DNA of 12,518 nt, taken from Nitrososphaerota archaeon. Lineage in GTDB: Archaea > Thermoproteota > EX4484-205 > JAAOZO01. Below the pieces are notes generated by a model. The model had not been told where the DNA came from and did no database searches. It saw only the letters and a list, made by a program, of their open reading frames with translations. Location of the stretch: assembly GCA_011605715.1 (NCBI GenBank), contig JAAOZO010000173.1:1-12518 (forward strand). Direction: 5' to 3'. The position numbers were made by a program, and so were the translations under genes. This document shows, in pieces, positions 1-8,346 of this stretch; position 1 is the stretch's first letter, and every line of letters begins with the position of its first letter.

Positions 1-3000
1 ACATGGAACGGCGTAGACAAGGGAGTTTTACTACTTGAAAGGAATCAAGGTCCAATTTATACTCATCAGTCTTCTTATACAACCGCTGCTTATGTGCCAT
101 TAGCGACCTTACTGTCCTCTAGTTACCCGTATGGTACTCACAGTACCACCTATTGGGTAGTGATAGACCCAACTCATAACTATGCGCTTGTTCAGCTTTC
201 TCCATTTGCTTTCCAAGTTCTTGACCAAGCTGGCTATCCAGCAACTGGAGCAAGTGTTCAAGCTTTCCTAAACTTAACCACACACGAGGTTCTAGACTTT
301 GGAGCTAAGTTCGTAAATGGAACTTTTGGAAGTGAATTTACTGGACTAATGCCGGGCGCAGGTGCAAACCTAAAGGTTGGATGGGTTGAATTCGTACTTC
401 CTGCTCCTCGTACGACTTCAGGAACAACTTTCAGCAACATAACTTTGCTAGTCAGATATAAGGCAAAAGATCCAACAAATGGCCCTGTAGTAGGAAGGTT
501 CGAAGTAAGCGGGTTTACCTATCCGTTCTCAAGTAACATTCCTTATCAGCCAGGTACTACAATAGATGCTACTTCTGGTTCTCAGTCAGTTACTCTTACT
601 CCAGTAACGTGGAACGTTATAAAAACTACAATTAAATGGGTCTACATAAAGTTCACAGATATTAATGGTAACGATTGGCTAACACATAAAGCTGAAATAT
701 ACTTCAAGTGGTATGAGAATCCAAATGGAGCGTATCCTTATGGAGGTTCAACTTACGACTATGGAAAAGCAATCGTAAGAATACCTAGTACTTTAACAGG
801 TTCTCCATGGAATGCACAATTCAACTTCACTTTAACTTATGGTGTAGAGTGGTTCTTCAGTTTAGTAGGATCCGGGAATCGTGTGAAACCTTCTACGATA
901 ACTTCTCCGTTCCCAGCACAAGCTAAAATGGTTAAGTTAAGCGGCATTAGGATGGTTTCCTCAGCAGAAATTCCACAGACTCTAAGGAGCGACTTAAGCG
1001 TAAACTTGTTCTTACCAGCAGTTCAAGCATATCCAAACGGAGTGCCAGTGAACTTATCATGGGCAACGAATGGTACTGGTTACGTAGTTTCTCCAGACCC
1101 TGGACCTTCTGGAAACACTTCAATATGGCTACCTTCTAGCGACATAGGGCAAATTAACTTCCAAGCATGGTTCCAAGGAGTAAAAGTATTAGATACTGGA
1201 ATTAGTGGTGTAATTCCCGCAGGAGCTACACCATTAAGCTTAACTACTACTGACTATGGAACTCAAAAGAACTACAGCTTAGCAATCTATGAGCTTGGCT
1301 TTGTACTAAACTTCTACGATGGGCAAACTAAGACTCCAGTTCCAAGCGGAATTCCATTCTTCTTCAACCACCCAGGCCTTGGATTGATAGGACCTACAAC
1401 AGTTACTGGGCAAGGAGTTTACGACTTAATAAAGGCTGCTCCAGGAGGTACTTATAGCAACTTCTTCATATTGTACAATGGTTCGTACGTGCAAGCTTTG
1501 AACGCGAGCATAAGCTTAACTGGAAACTCTCCAAACTTACTCTTGTTATTCCCATCTTACAACTTAAACATGAGCGTATGGAGCCAAGAGCCCTTCAACA
1601 TAGTAGGGGTAAAAGTAAGACTCTACTCTGAAACAAACTTCTCTAAAGTTGGCCTACCAGCTTACAAGCTTAAAGAAGTCTTTGATTCTCCAATGTTCAG
1701 CAGTGCTATGTTCCCAACTGGTTGGACCTACACAGTAACTTACAATCCAGATGGTACTCCTTATGTAAAGTACTGGTCTCCTGAGCAGACAACGACTACT
1801 ACAGGCGTCTACTTCAAGTTACTGCCAGCAAAAGTTTATGACGTCTGGGTGCACGTACCAGCTTTAGCTAGTGCTGCAAAAGCTGCAGGATTTAGACCAG
1901 GTGATGCAAACGCTACTCTGTACTGGAGCAAAGATCCATATCCAGGAGTTAAACCAATAAACTTAACTCAAAACTTACTGTTGCAGTTAATGAGCTACGT
2001 CTACGATCCTAAGTTCTCAATTAAAGATGCAGGAGGAAACAGCTTACCATTTGATAATGCGTCTTCTTCTGCATTCTTCGTAGTTGAGCCATGGTTCAGC
2101 TATGTTAACGCTACCACTGGTGATACCGAAAGTGCTACTGAAACTTTCTTAACTACTACATTAACTAACTACTTGGTAAGAGCAAACGAAACTGACTCTA
2201 GTGGAGCAATAACTGTTCCTTCTGTAAACGCAACTGGAAGTGACTATCCAGGAAAATGCAGATTCATGATTGGACAAAGCACATGGCAGCCAGCAAATGG
2301 CTACAGAGTAATGGTTTACTACAAAGGAATACTAGTTTACAACGCAACAGTAAACTTAAGCAACCCATACGTTGGTAAGGAGAATCCAATAATAACTTCA
2401 GTATATCCATACGTATTAAAGATAACCAACAACCCATTAGATGCTAAAGACAAGTTTGGAATTGCAAACTTAAAAGTTAAGGTAGCATGGGCAGGACTTA
2501 ACACTACATGGTGGCCTACTAAAGACTTAGTAACGTGGAAAGCTGCTACTGAGTTCTCGTTGATAAATGCAACGTTGTTGCAGAAAGGATTCAACTTAAC
2601 CGTAATAGAGAGGATGTGGGGTCCGATACAGAACGCAAGCTTTGTAGTACCAACGATGCCTCCATACTACTCTGATGCGTACTTCGTAACTGAAGGAATA
2701 ACTGGCTCCGATGGAACCTTCAGATTGCTTATTCCAGTGTGGAATGCAACAACAAAGGCTCCATTGTACACTAAAGGTACCGCGCTGAATTTCACAACTC
2801 CAGCAGCTTGGTATCCAGGAAACCTCTCTTCAGGAACTTACCCGCCTACAACTACTGGTGCTCTATTTGGAACTCCAGTGTTTGCAAACTGGACTACAAT
2901 ACCTGGAACAACGAACAACATTCCAGCTGGTGACGTAGTAAGATTAGCCGCGACATTCTACAACCAGAAAGACACAACTTTAGGAACTGCAGTCTTCTCT

Positions 3001-4938
3001 GACGAAGTAAGAGCATTAAACGCAACTGGCTTATACAACGCAACCTCTTACTACTCTTCTGAGATGGAGACTTACAAGAGCTATGGAAAGGCTCCAGGAG
3101 TGTTAAGTGGAGGGCTCTTCCAGGGAAGAAAAGTAGGTCCCCCAACAGTGTATGCTGACTTCTACGCTTACGTAGAAGTTTATGCTCCAGCAAACGACTT
3201 AGGAGTTGTAGTGTACGACTACTTCCAGAACATAAATACCGCATACAGCCACGACTTACCTAATCAATACGTTGCAATAGTTAGAAAAGCAATTAAAGAT
3301 AGCAGTGGAAATGTCTTATCTCCAAGAACTACGTTACTTCAAAGCTGGACTCCAATAAAGAGAATAACCTTACCAAATGGAACACAATTAAGGGCTGTCT
3401 TATTGAAGTCGTCTCCAAGCAACATACTCTGGGGCTTCTATGATGTTGACATATTCACAACCAACGTAACACAGAGCGAAGTTAGTTACTTAACTATTCC
3501 TTCTGAAAATGAACTTGGTGCGTTCAAGAACTACTCTACGGCTAGTGGTTTAATGCTTGGTGGCGTAGGCGGAAGCTTAGCTGACAAGCAAGTAAGACCT
3601 CAGTGGTTAGCAAAATCGTTAAAAGGAAGCGGAGCAGACTGGGATACTGGAATATATGGATTACAGTGGCCCACAAAGCTCAACATAAAAGTTTATGCTG
3701 CAGATGGTGTTAGAACATTAAACGGTGCCTATGTGTACATAATAGATGCAAGAACAAACTACAATGTAAGTGTAGCATTAACTGGAAGCACTGGTGAGGC
3801 TTCTGAGATCGACAACGTACCATATGATCCAAGCTTAGACCCAACTGTAGATCCATTCACAGTTCCAGGAACTAACCCCGTAACTTTAAGGTTAGGCTTC
3901 AACTTACTTAACGGAACTTATATAGTGAAAGTCGTCTACAAGGGCGTAAACGTCTGGGATACCTTCAGAGACCAGCCACAACACAGGTACATATACTTAG
4001 GAGTAACTCCACCACCAACTGCTACTGGTGAAGACTTCGATCCTGCTCAAACAAGACCATTCAGCGCGCATGTCTACGACTTAGGAATCAAAGTTGCTGA
4101 CCAGTCTCCAGCTGCAAGACCACTGTCAGGAGCTACTGTAAAGCTAACTGCTCCATATGGTACTGAAACCGCTACTACAACAGAAACCGGAGAAACAACG
4201 TTTACACTCTTACCAGCAGGAACATATGTAGTAGAAGTCTCCGCTCCTAGCAAGTTTGGTACTGTAACTGCAAAACAAGAAGTTAAACTAGCAGACACTA
4301 CAACAGTATTAGTACCAGTTCCACTCTACGACATTACTCTGAAAGTTGTAAGTCCAAGAGGAACTCCACTAGTAGCTGCCGACGTTAAAGTTGGAGGCAT
4401 AAGCGTAGGTACTACGGATGCAACTGGTTCTATCGCAATATCTCAAATACCAGCAGGAAGCTATCCAGTAAGCATAACTTGGTTAGGAACTGATGTAAGT
4501 CCAACAGCACCATTGAGCGTAGCACTTTCACAAGCTTACTTAGTAACTGCAAGTAAGATAGCTACCGTTACTGTACAAGTACTTGGTGCACAGAACCAAG
4601 GATTATCAGGCGCTACTGTAACAATAGGTCCAATAACTGGAATAACAACTGGCGATGGAACATTCACAACAGAAATTCCATTCGGTACTTACACTGCAAC
4701 AGCGTCTTACAAAGGAGTTTCTGCATCTCAAAGCGTAACTGTAAGCGGAGATACAACAGTAACATTAAGAACTGGAACATTCATTGAACTATTCGGACAG
4801 AGCTTAACATTCGCAAGCTTCGTACTCTGGATAATTGCAGTAATAATCATCGTACTGATACTCGTAATAGCTGCACAGGAATACAACATCTACAGAAGAA
4901 AGAAGTTACCACAACTCTTTGGCGCAGGTCCAAAGTAA
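1..4938 (+). CDS. Giant glycosylated surface protein with C-terminal membrane anchor, S-layer-like (5' end missing)
   Basis: The frame is open from base 1, so 1645 residues are visible and the true start and any signal peptide lie upstream; the GTG at 94 is internal. The visible part is Thr/Ser/Tyr/Gly/Asn-rich, has one cysteine (in KCRF, near 2259) and about 35 N-X-S/T sequons, all before about 3918. The last 400 residues hold beta-sandwich units of carboxypeptidase-regulatory-like type. One transmembrane helix follows (4819-4875, FVLWIIAVIIIVLILVIAA), then a basic tail with YRRKK, predicting an outside body and a cytoplasmic C-terminus. Asn is mostly AAC and Leu mostly TTA, a uniform codon choice that suggests strong expression. 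Size, sequons, anchor and codon bias fit an archaeal S-layer or pseudomurein-independent envelope protein; this role is inferred. It could instead be a large adhesin. Sure of the surface location, less of the S-layer role. Confidence 0.85.
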   Translation, partial: TWNGVDKGVLLLERNQGPIYTHQSSYTTAAYVPLATLLSSSYPYGTHSTTYWVVIDPTHNYALVQLSPFAFQVLDQAGYPATGASVQAFLNLTTHEVLDFGAKFVNGTFGSEFTGLMPGAGANLKVGWVEFVLPAPRTTSGTTFSNITLLVRYKAKDPTNGPVVGRFEVSGFTYPFSSNIPYQPGTTIDATSGSQSVTLTPVTWNVIKTTIKWVYIKFTDINGNDWLTHKAEIYFKWYENPNGAYPYGGSTYDYGKAIVRIPSTLTGSPWNAQFNFTLTYGVEWFFSLVGSGNRVKPSTITSPFPAQAKMVKLSGIRMVSSAEIPQTLRSDLSVNLFLPAVQAYPNGVPVNLSWATNGTGYVVSPDPGPSGNTSIWLPSSDIGQINFQAWFQGVKVLDTGISGVIPAGATPLSLTTTDYGTQKNYSLAIYELGFVLNFYDGQTKTPVPSGIPFFFNHPGLGLIGPTTVTGQGVYDLIKAAPGGTYSNFFILYNGSYVQALNASISLTGNSPNLLLLFPSYNLNMSVWSQEPFNIVGVKVRLYSETNFSKVGLPAYKLKEVFDSPMFSSAMFPTGWTYTVTYNPDGTPYVKYWSPEQTTTTTGVYFKLLPAKVYDVWVHVPALASAAKAAGFRPGDANATLYWSKDPYPGVKPINLTQNLLLQLMSYVYDPKFSIKDAGGNSLPFDNASSSAFFVVEPWFSYVNATTGDTESATETFLTTTLTNYLVRANETDSSGAITVPSVNATGSDYPGKCRFMIGQSTWQPANGYRVMVYYKGILVYNATVNLSNPYVGKENPIITSVYPYVLKITNNPLDAKDKFGIANLKVKVAWAGLNTTWWPTKDLVTWKAATEFSLINATLLQKGFNLTVIERMWGPIQNASFVVPTMPPYYSDAYFVTEGITGSDGTFRLLIPVWNATTKAPLYTKGTALNFTTPAAWYPGNLSSGTYPPTTTGALFGTPVFANWTTIPGTTNNIPAGDVVRLAATFYNQKDTTLGTAVFSDEVRALNATGLYNATSYYSSEMETYKSYGKAPGVLSGGLFQGRKVGPPTVYADFYAYVEVYAPANDLGVVVYDYFQNINTAYSHDLPNQYVAIVRKAIKDSSGNVLSPRTTLLQSWTPIKRITLPNGTQLRAVLLKSSPSNILWGFYDVDIFTTNVTQSEVSYLTIPSENELGAFKNYSTASGLMLGGVGGSLADKQVRPQWLAKSLKGSGADWDTGIYGLQWPTKLNIKVYAADGVRTLNGAYVYIIDARTNYNVSVALTGSTGEASEIDNVPYDPSLDPTVDPFTVPGTNPVTLRLGFNLLNGTYIVKVVYKGVNVWDTFRDQPQHRYIYLGVTPPPTATGEDFDPAQTRPFSAHVYDLGIKVADQSPAARPLSGATVKLTAPYGTETATTTETGETTFTLLPAGTYVVEVSAPSKFGTVTAKQEVKLADTTTVLVPVPLYDITLKVVSPRGTPLVAADVKVGGISVGTTDATGSIAISQIPAGSYPVSITWLGTDVSPTAPLSVALSQAYLVTASKIATVTVQVLGAQNQGLSGATVTIGPITGITTGDGTFTTEIPFGTYTATASYKGVSASQSVTVSGDTTVTLRTGTFIELFGQSLTFASFVLWIIAVIIIVLILVIAAQEYNIYRRKKLPQLFGAGPK
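3670..4773 (+). repeat. Four consecutive beta-sandwich units forming a probable membrane-proximal stalk
   Basis: By eye, the protein encoded here repeats a pattern of beta strand, then (L)SGA-V-type strand, then a T-G-E/D-G-like turn, then P-A/F-G-T/S-Y strand. Approximate units are 3670-3960 (LNGAYVYI ... LLNGTYIVKV, with an insertion), 4075-4322 (LSGATVKL ... LPAGTYVVEV), 4324-4557 (LVAADVKV ... IPAGSYPVSI) and 4561-4773 (LSGATVTI ... IPFGTYTATA). The pattern resembles carboxypeptidase-regulatory-like or Ig-like domains that often form stalks on secreted proteins. The units lie just before the membrane helix, so a stalk role is inferred. Unit boundaries are approximate. Confidence 0.7.
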
Positions 4939-4944
4939 ATTTTT

Positions 4945-4979
4945 GGGGATTTATTTCCCCTCTTTTCTTTTTTTATTTT
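4945..4979 (+). terminator. Hairpin plus T-rich tract between convergent genes
   Basis: GGGGA (4945-4949) can pair with TCCCC (4956-4960) around a 6-nt loop, and is followed by a pyrimidine tract with runs of 7, 5 and 6 T. It starts 7 nt after the surface-protein stop. Archaeal transcription normally ends at T-runs, so the tract probably matters more than the short stem. On the minus strand no T-run of this quality follows the methyltransferase gene. Confidence 0.65.
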
Positions 4980-6113
4980 TTATTCTTTTCTTATCACAAC
5001 TGCACTTTCTCTTGCCCATCCTATTTTCTCAACTCTATTTCTTGTGGCAACTCTCTTGTTGAGTGCAACTATTCTTTCTACTTTAAAGCCTTCTTCTAAT
5101 GCTATTTTAGATAGTTCAAGGTCGGATTCTACTACTCCAGTTGGAAATACTCCGCCAGCTAGAAGAAAAACTGCCTTCTTTCCTTCAGAAAGAACTCTTC
5201 TAACCTCTTTAAGTACAAGCCTCATGTCTTTAAAGTAAGCTTTAGCAACAGGGGGTATTGAAGGTTCATAAGATTCTTCAATACTACTTAATCCAATAAA
5301 AGACCGAAGAAGGTCTGGTTCTTCTCCTCTCAAAAAAAGTTCGTACTCAATTCTGTAAACTTTAGTGTACTCAATCTTGTTTAAGTAAGGTGGCGAAGTA
5401 ATTACAGCATCAACAGAAGAATCTTCTAAAAAGTCCAAATGCCTAGCGTCGCCTAGTCTTACTTCTGGTTCTGAAGAGAGGAATTTAATTTTCTCTAAGT
5501 CTTTTATCATCTTCCCTACAAACCTTTTAAAGAATTTCCTGAAAGGAGGTGTGTTCTTCCTTACTACTCTTAGGACAGAGCCATCTCTGTACGCATAAGA
5601 AACTTTTGACGAGGCGCAAATAAGACCAACCTTAAAGAAGTTCCTTATCTTTTCATCTTCTATACTATTTATTAGTTCGTTGAAGAAGACTATGTCTTCA
5701 AGAGCATACTTGTTGAAGAACTGCTTAACGAAGGAAGAAACGCTGCTTAAGCTTGGTTTCCTAAACTTTACTTTAAATAGTTTTTGAGCCTCTTCTTTTA
5801 ACAACTTTGCATCGTAGTCTCTTGTCTTTACTTTTGAAATTAACACCATAAGTGGAGAAGCATCAACCCCTATGCTGTAGTATCCTTTTTCTCTTGAATA
5901 AAGTAAAGTAGTCCCAACGCCAACAAATGGGTCCAGAACAACTTTAGGTTCATACCAAAGTAAGTTCACTGCATACTCTACAAAATCTCTTGAGAATCCT
6001 TCCTTAAAGTAAAACCAGTTGTATATTGGATATTTTTTGTTCAGTACGAAGGTTGTTATTAGCTTAAGGTCATATCTTTCCTCTATTGGAAAGCTACTCT
6101 GAGATCCTGTCAT
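4980..6113 (-). CDS. SAM-dependent DNA methyltransferase, N4-cytosine/N6-adenine type
   Basis: 377 residues. The SAM-binding motif DPFVGVGTT is at residues 61-69, with an acidic residue after the next strand (IGVDAS, D84). The catalytic motif TSPPY is at 239-243, preceded by GDAR (221-224). SPPY/DPPY marks enzymes that methylate exocyclic amino groups, and the S-P-P-Y form is common in N4-cytosine enzymes. Motif I precedes the catalytic motif, unlike the permuted beta order, with about 170 residues between them that could hold target recognition. The ATG at 6113 lies inside the end of the upstream NAD(P)HX repair gene, a 20-bp overlap in another frame, so the two are co-transcribed. No restriction endonuclease is visible, so it looks orphan. 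An RNA methyltransferase of the Trm11/TrmG10 kind is an alternative, but those usually have DPPYG. Target sequence unknown. Confidence 0.78.
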   Translation of the reverse strand: MTGSQSSFPIEERYDLKLITTFVLNKKYPIYNWFYFKEGFSRDFVEYAVNLLWYEPKVVLDPFVGVGTTLLYSREKGYYSIGVDASPLMVLISKVKTRDYDAKLLKEEAQKLFKVKFRKPSLSSVSSFVKQFFNKYALEDIVFFNELINSIEDEKIRNFFKVGLICASSKVSYAYRDGSVLRVVRKNTPPFRKFFKRFVGKMIKDLEKIKFLSSEPEVRLGDARHLDFLEDSSVDAVITSPPYLNKIEYTKVYRIEYELFLRGEEPDLLRSFIGLSSIEESYEPSIPPVAKAYFKDMRLVLKEVRRVLSEGKKAVFLLAGGVFPTGVVESDLELSKIALEEGFKVERIVALNKRVATRNRVEKIGWARESAVVIRKE

Positions 6114-7620
6114 ATTTTGCTAGCACTCTTGCAGCTTCTTCAAGCAGTTCTGAAGCTAGGTAATGAAAGCCATATCTTTGAAGAAGAGAGTCTGCAGCTA
6201 AGTTTAAGACAAAGCCTCCAACTACTGAAGCTTTAACTAAGTCCAAGCCCTGTGCTGCGAAGCCTGCTATTAGCCCAGCTAGAACGTCTCCAGAGCCACC
6301 CTTAGAAAGTCCAGGGTTTCCTCCAACTAAAACTTTTACTATCCTTCCATCACTTACTACTGTGTGGTAGCCTTTAAGTAAAGTTGTACATTTCCTTTGA
6401 GAAGAGAAGCTCTTTACTTCAACGTACTTTTCTTTCCAAGTTTCTCCTACTTTAACTCCACTTATCCTAAAGAATTCACCAGCGTGAGGCGTTATAACTA
6501 AGCTTCCTTCTTTTATTTGATCTTGGAAAAGGCTAAAAGCCCTTAAGCCATCTGCATCAACTACTACTTTCTTTCCCTTGCTTTGAGCATCCGCCACCAA
6601 GCTGCCAACAGCTTCTAAAGTTTCTTCGTTATGCCCTAGACCATTTCCAACTGCAAGTACGTTAGCGTTTTCATAAACTTCAGAAAGTTCGTTTAAGTTC
6701 TCTTTGCTTAAGCTTTCTCCAGAAAGAGGAAGAACTATTAGGTCTGGAGCCTGAGCCTTAATAGAGTAAGCTACCTTTTCTGGAGCTGCAACATAAACAA
6801 GGCCAGCACCGGCTCTTAGTGCTGCAGTAGCTGCAAGCATTGGAGCTCCAGAGTAAAGCTTGCTTCCTCCAACAACTAGGACTCTTCCGTAGTTTCCTTT
6901 GTGTGAAAACCTTTTTCTCGGAGGTATATAAGAAGAAACTTCCTTCTCACTTACTATTAGATTAGCCTCTTCAGGTATTCCAATATCTACTACGTGAACA
7001 TTTCCAGTTATTTCTTTTTTGCTAATTAGACCTTGCTTAATTGCATGAAAGGTTAAAGTTACGCTAGCTTTAACATAGACGTTGCTCGTTGTAGAAGTAA
7101 AGGGGTCTAGTCCAGAAGGTGTATCTACTGCAACCACGTACTTTTTAGACTCGTTTATTAAGAGTATGCTGTTTGCAATTTTTCCCCCAATGTCGCCCTT
7201 TACTCCAGTTCCAAATATTGCATCAACAACTAAGTCAGCTTCCTCAAGAGAAGACCTAAGCTTCGTTAAGAATTCTTCTTCGTCTAAGCTAGTTAGTTTT
7301 CCTCCTGCTTCAAGAAACCTGCTAAAGTTTGTTTTTACTTCGTTTGTCTTAAGTTCTTGTTTCTTGGAAAGCAAAAACACTTGAACTTCATAACCATCTT
7401 TGTGAAGATGGTTGGCTGCAACTAGTCCATCGCCTCCATTGTTTCCAGGCCCGCAGACAATAACAACCTTTGCTGGAAATTTGTTGAGAACTCCCTTTAC
7501 AAAACTTGCAACAGAGGAGCCAGCGTTTTCCATCAGCTGAAGCCTTGAAATTCCAAGAGCTTCAGCGTTTTCTTCGGTAACTCTCATTTCATCAACCGAG
7601 CTTATAGTTCTTTGGCTCAT
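6094..7620 (-). CDS. nnr: Bifunctional NAD(P)H-hydrate epimerase / ADP-dependent NAD(P)H-hydrate dehydratase
   Basis: 508 residues, the usual length for the fused enzyme. It repairs hydrated NADH and NADPH in the cytosol: the N-terminal domain interconverts the R and S hydrates, and the C-terminal domain dehydrates the S form using ADP. The epimerase (NAXE/YjeF_N) half shows MENAG (30-34), GPGNNGGDGL (57-66), DAIFGTG (133-139) and DTPSGLD (166-172). The dehydratase (NAXD, ribokinase-like) half shows KGNYGRVLVVGGS (241-253), DADGL (355-359), TPHAGEF (377-383) and GGSGDVLAG (441-449), with the expected catalytic Asp445. Start ATG at 7620 fits the family N-terminus; AAGGAGAG sits only 2 nt upstream, closer than ideal. 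A minus-strand TATAAA at 7664-7659 gives a leader of roughly 15 nt. It heads an operon with the overlapping methyltransferase gene; no metabolic link between the two is evident. Confidence 0.95.
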   Translation of the reverse strand: MSQRTISSVDEMRVTEENAEALGISRLQLMENAGSSVASFVKGVLNKFPAKVVIVCGPGNNGGDGLVAANHLHKDGYEVQVFLLSKKQELKTNEVKTNFSRFLEAGGKLTSLDEEEFLTKLRSSLEEADLVVDAIFGTGVKGDIGGKIANSILLINESKKYVVAVDTPSGLDPFTSTTSNVYVKASVTLTFHAIKQGLISKKEITGNVHVVDIGIPEEANLIVSEKEVSSYIPPRKRFSHKGNYGRVLVVGGSKLYSGAPMLAATAALRAGAGLVYVAAPEKVAYSIKAQAPDLIVLPLSGESLSKENLNELSEVYENANVLAVGNGLGHNEETLEAVGSLVADAQSKGKKVVVDADGLRAFSLFQDQIKEGSLVITPHAGEFFRISGVKVGETWKEKYVEVKSFSSQRKCTTLLKGYHTVVSDGRIVKVLVGGNPGLSKGGSGDVLAGLIAGFAAQGLDLVKASVVGGFVLNLAADSLLQRYGFHYLASELLEEAARVLAKYDRISE

Positions 7621-7658
7621 CTCTCCTTTACTAAAAAGTTAAGGCGTTGTTTTAAGGA

Positions 7659-7664
7659 TTTATA
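7659..7664 (-). promoter_or_regulatory. TATA box for the nnr-methyltransferase operon
   Basis: Reading the minus strand, TATAAA lies 39-44 bases before the nnr ATG in an A-rich context (AGTATAAATCC). Archaeal transcription starts about 25 nt downstream of the box centre, giving a start near 7636 and a leader that retains the AAGGAGAG ribosome-binding site. Confidence 0.6.
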
Positions 7665-7681
7665 CTCTTTTTTTCTCAATA

Positions 7682-7695
7682 AAAAGGTTTAAATT
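7682..7695 (+). promoter_or_regulatory. BRE/TATA-like promoter of the rps26e operon
   Basis: AAAAGG followed by TTTAAATT resembles an archaeal BRE plus TATA box. The predicted transcription start is near 7716, only about 10 nt before the rps26e ATG at 7726. There is no clear Shine-Dalgarno sequence, only A/G-rich AAAGAAAGAGAAAA, so the first gene may be translated from a very short leader. The promoter is about 20 bp from the minus-strand TATA box, making 7621-7725 a compact divergent promoter region. Confidence 0.55.
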
Positions 7696-7725
7696 ACCTA
7701 AGTTACTAAGTAAAGAAAGAGAAAA

Positions 7726-8025
7726 ATGGCGAAAAAGAGAAAATCCAGGGGAAGAGGAAAGGGGGGAAAGGGTAGGTCTGATACTGTACAATGCTACAAC
7801 TGTGGAGCTTTAATTCCGAGAGATAAGGCAATAAGGGTTGAAAAGCCTGTTTCTTTAGTTGATCCCATGCTTGCCAAAGAGCTGAAGAAGGCAGGAACTT
7901 TTATTCCAAAAACAGTTACCACTAGGTACCTCTGCGTTTCTTGTGCAGTACACTTCGGAATAGTTAAGGTTAGGGCAAGGGAAGAAAGAAAGCTTCCCCC
8001 AACTCAGGGAGGAGGTGTTCTGTAG
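7726..8025 (+). CDS. rps26e: 30S ribosomal protein S26e
   Basis: 99 residues. Small-subunit protein of the eukaryote/TACK-archaea type, located near the 3' end of 16S rRNA and the mRNA exit channel. The N-terminus is strongly basic (MAKKRKSRGRGKGGKGR) and binds RNA. The zinc-ribbon cysteines are visible as CYNC (23-26) and CVSC (70-73), and the conserved CVSCAVHFGIVKVR stretch is characteristic of S26e. Length matches archaeal homologues. It is the first gene of a three-gene operon; its stop codon is immediately followed by the ATG of the PadR-type gene. The last codons (GGGVL) contain the ribosome-binding site of that next gene. Confidence 0.97.
   Translation: MAKKRKSRGRGKGGKGRSDTVQCYNCGALIPRDKAIRVEKPVSLVDPMLAKELKKAGTFIPKTVTTRYLCVSCAVHFGIVKVRAREERKLPPTQGGGVL
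8011..8017 (+). promoter_or_regulatory. Strong Shine-Dalgarno inside the end of rps26e
   Basis: GGAGGTG, within GGGAGGAGGTG, lies 8 nt before the ATG at 8026. It is the best anti-16S match in the window and sits entirely in the Gly-rich last codons of rps26e. It fixes the start of the downstream regulator, which otherwise has no intergenic space. Confidence 0.8.
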
Positions 8026-8340
8026 ATGGCATTCCAAAGGTTAGAGAGGAAGCTTACCAAGGAAAACTTATGGATTCACATACTCTCAGCTCTAAAAAAT
8101 AAGCCAATGTATGGCTACGAAATTGCAAACTACTTAAGGAAGGATAAAAAAATTGACGTTGCTGTTATAACAGTTTACACTGTTCTTTACAAGATGGAAA
8201 GAGAAGGCCTAGTGGAAAGAAAAACTGGAAACGTGCTTAACATGCGAAAAGTTTACTACAACGCAACAGAAAAGGGTTTAAATCTCCTAAAGGATGCTAT
8301 CAACTACCTAGAAGCAACGTTAGCTTCGATAAAGGGGTAG
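8026..8340 (+). CDS. PadR-type winged-helix transcriptional regulator
   Basis: 104 residues, about the size of the minimal PadR family with no C-terminal effector domain. The pattern ILSALKNKPMYGYEIANYL at residues 20-38, then VYTVLYKMEREGLVERK (51-67), then the strand RKVYYNATEKG (74-84), is the classic PadR winged helix: helix 'GYEI', recognition helix 'tvYtvLykme..GLv', wing ending in a YY strand. A C-terminal helix (LLKDAINYLEATLASI) probably dimerises it. ATG directly abuts the rps26e stop and has a strong ribosome-binding site, so it is co-transcribed with the ribosomal protein gene and the lipid synthase gene. Its target is unknown; control of its own operon or of the lipid gene is a guess. 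No operator is obvious nearby. Confidence 0.88.
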   Translation: MAFQRLERKLTKENLWIHILSALKNKPMYGYEIANYLRKDKKIDVAVITVYTVLYKMEREGLVERKTGNVLNMRKVYYNATEKGLNLLKDAINYLEATLASIKG

Positions 8341-8346
8341 TCCATC

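Noticed and set aside
94..96. GTG as the start of the giant surface protein
   Set aside because: The same frame is open to base 1 (TWNGVDKGVLLLERNQGPIY...) with coding-like sequence, no ribosome-binding site precedes the GTG and no signal peptide follows it. The gene simply enters from outside the window.
2894..3244. Open frames on the strand opposite the surface-protein gene (here and at 258-440, 2337-2594, 4074-4298)
   Set aside because: They are Ser/Leu/Arg-rich shadows caused by the biased codon use of the real gene and have no ribosome-binding site or family resemblance.
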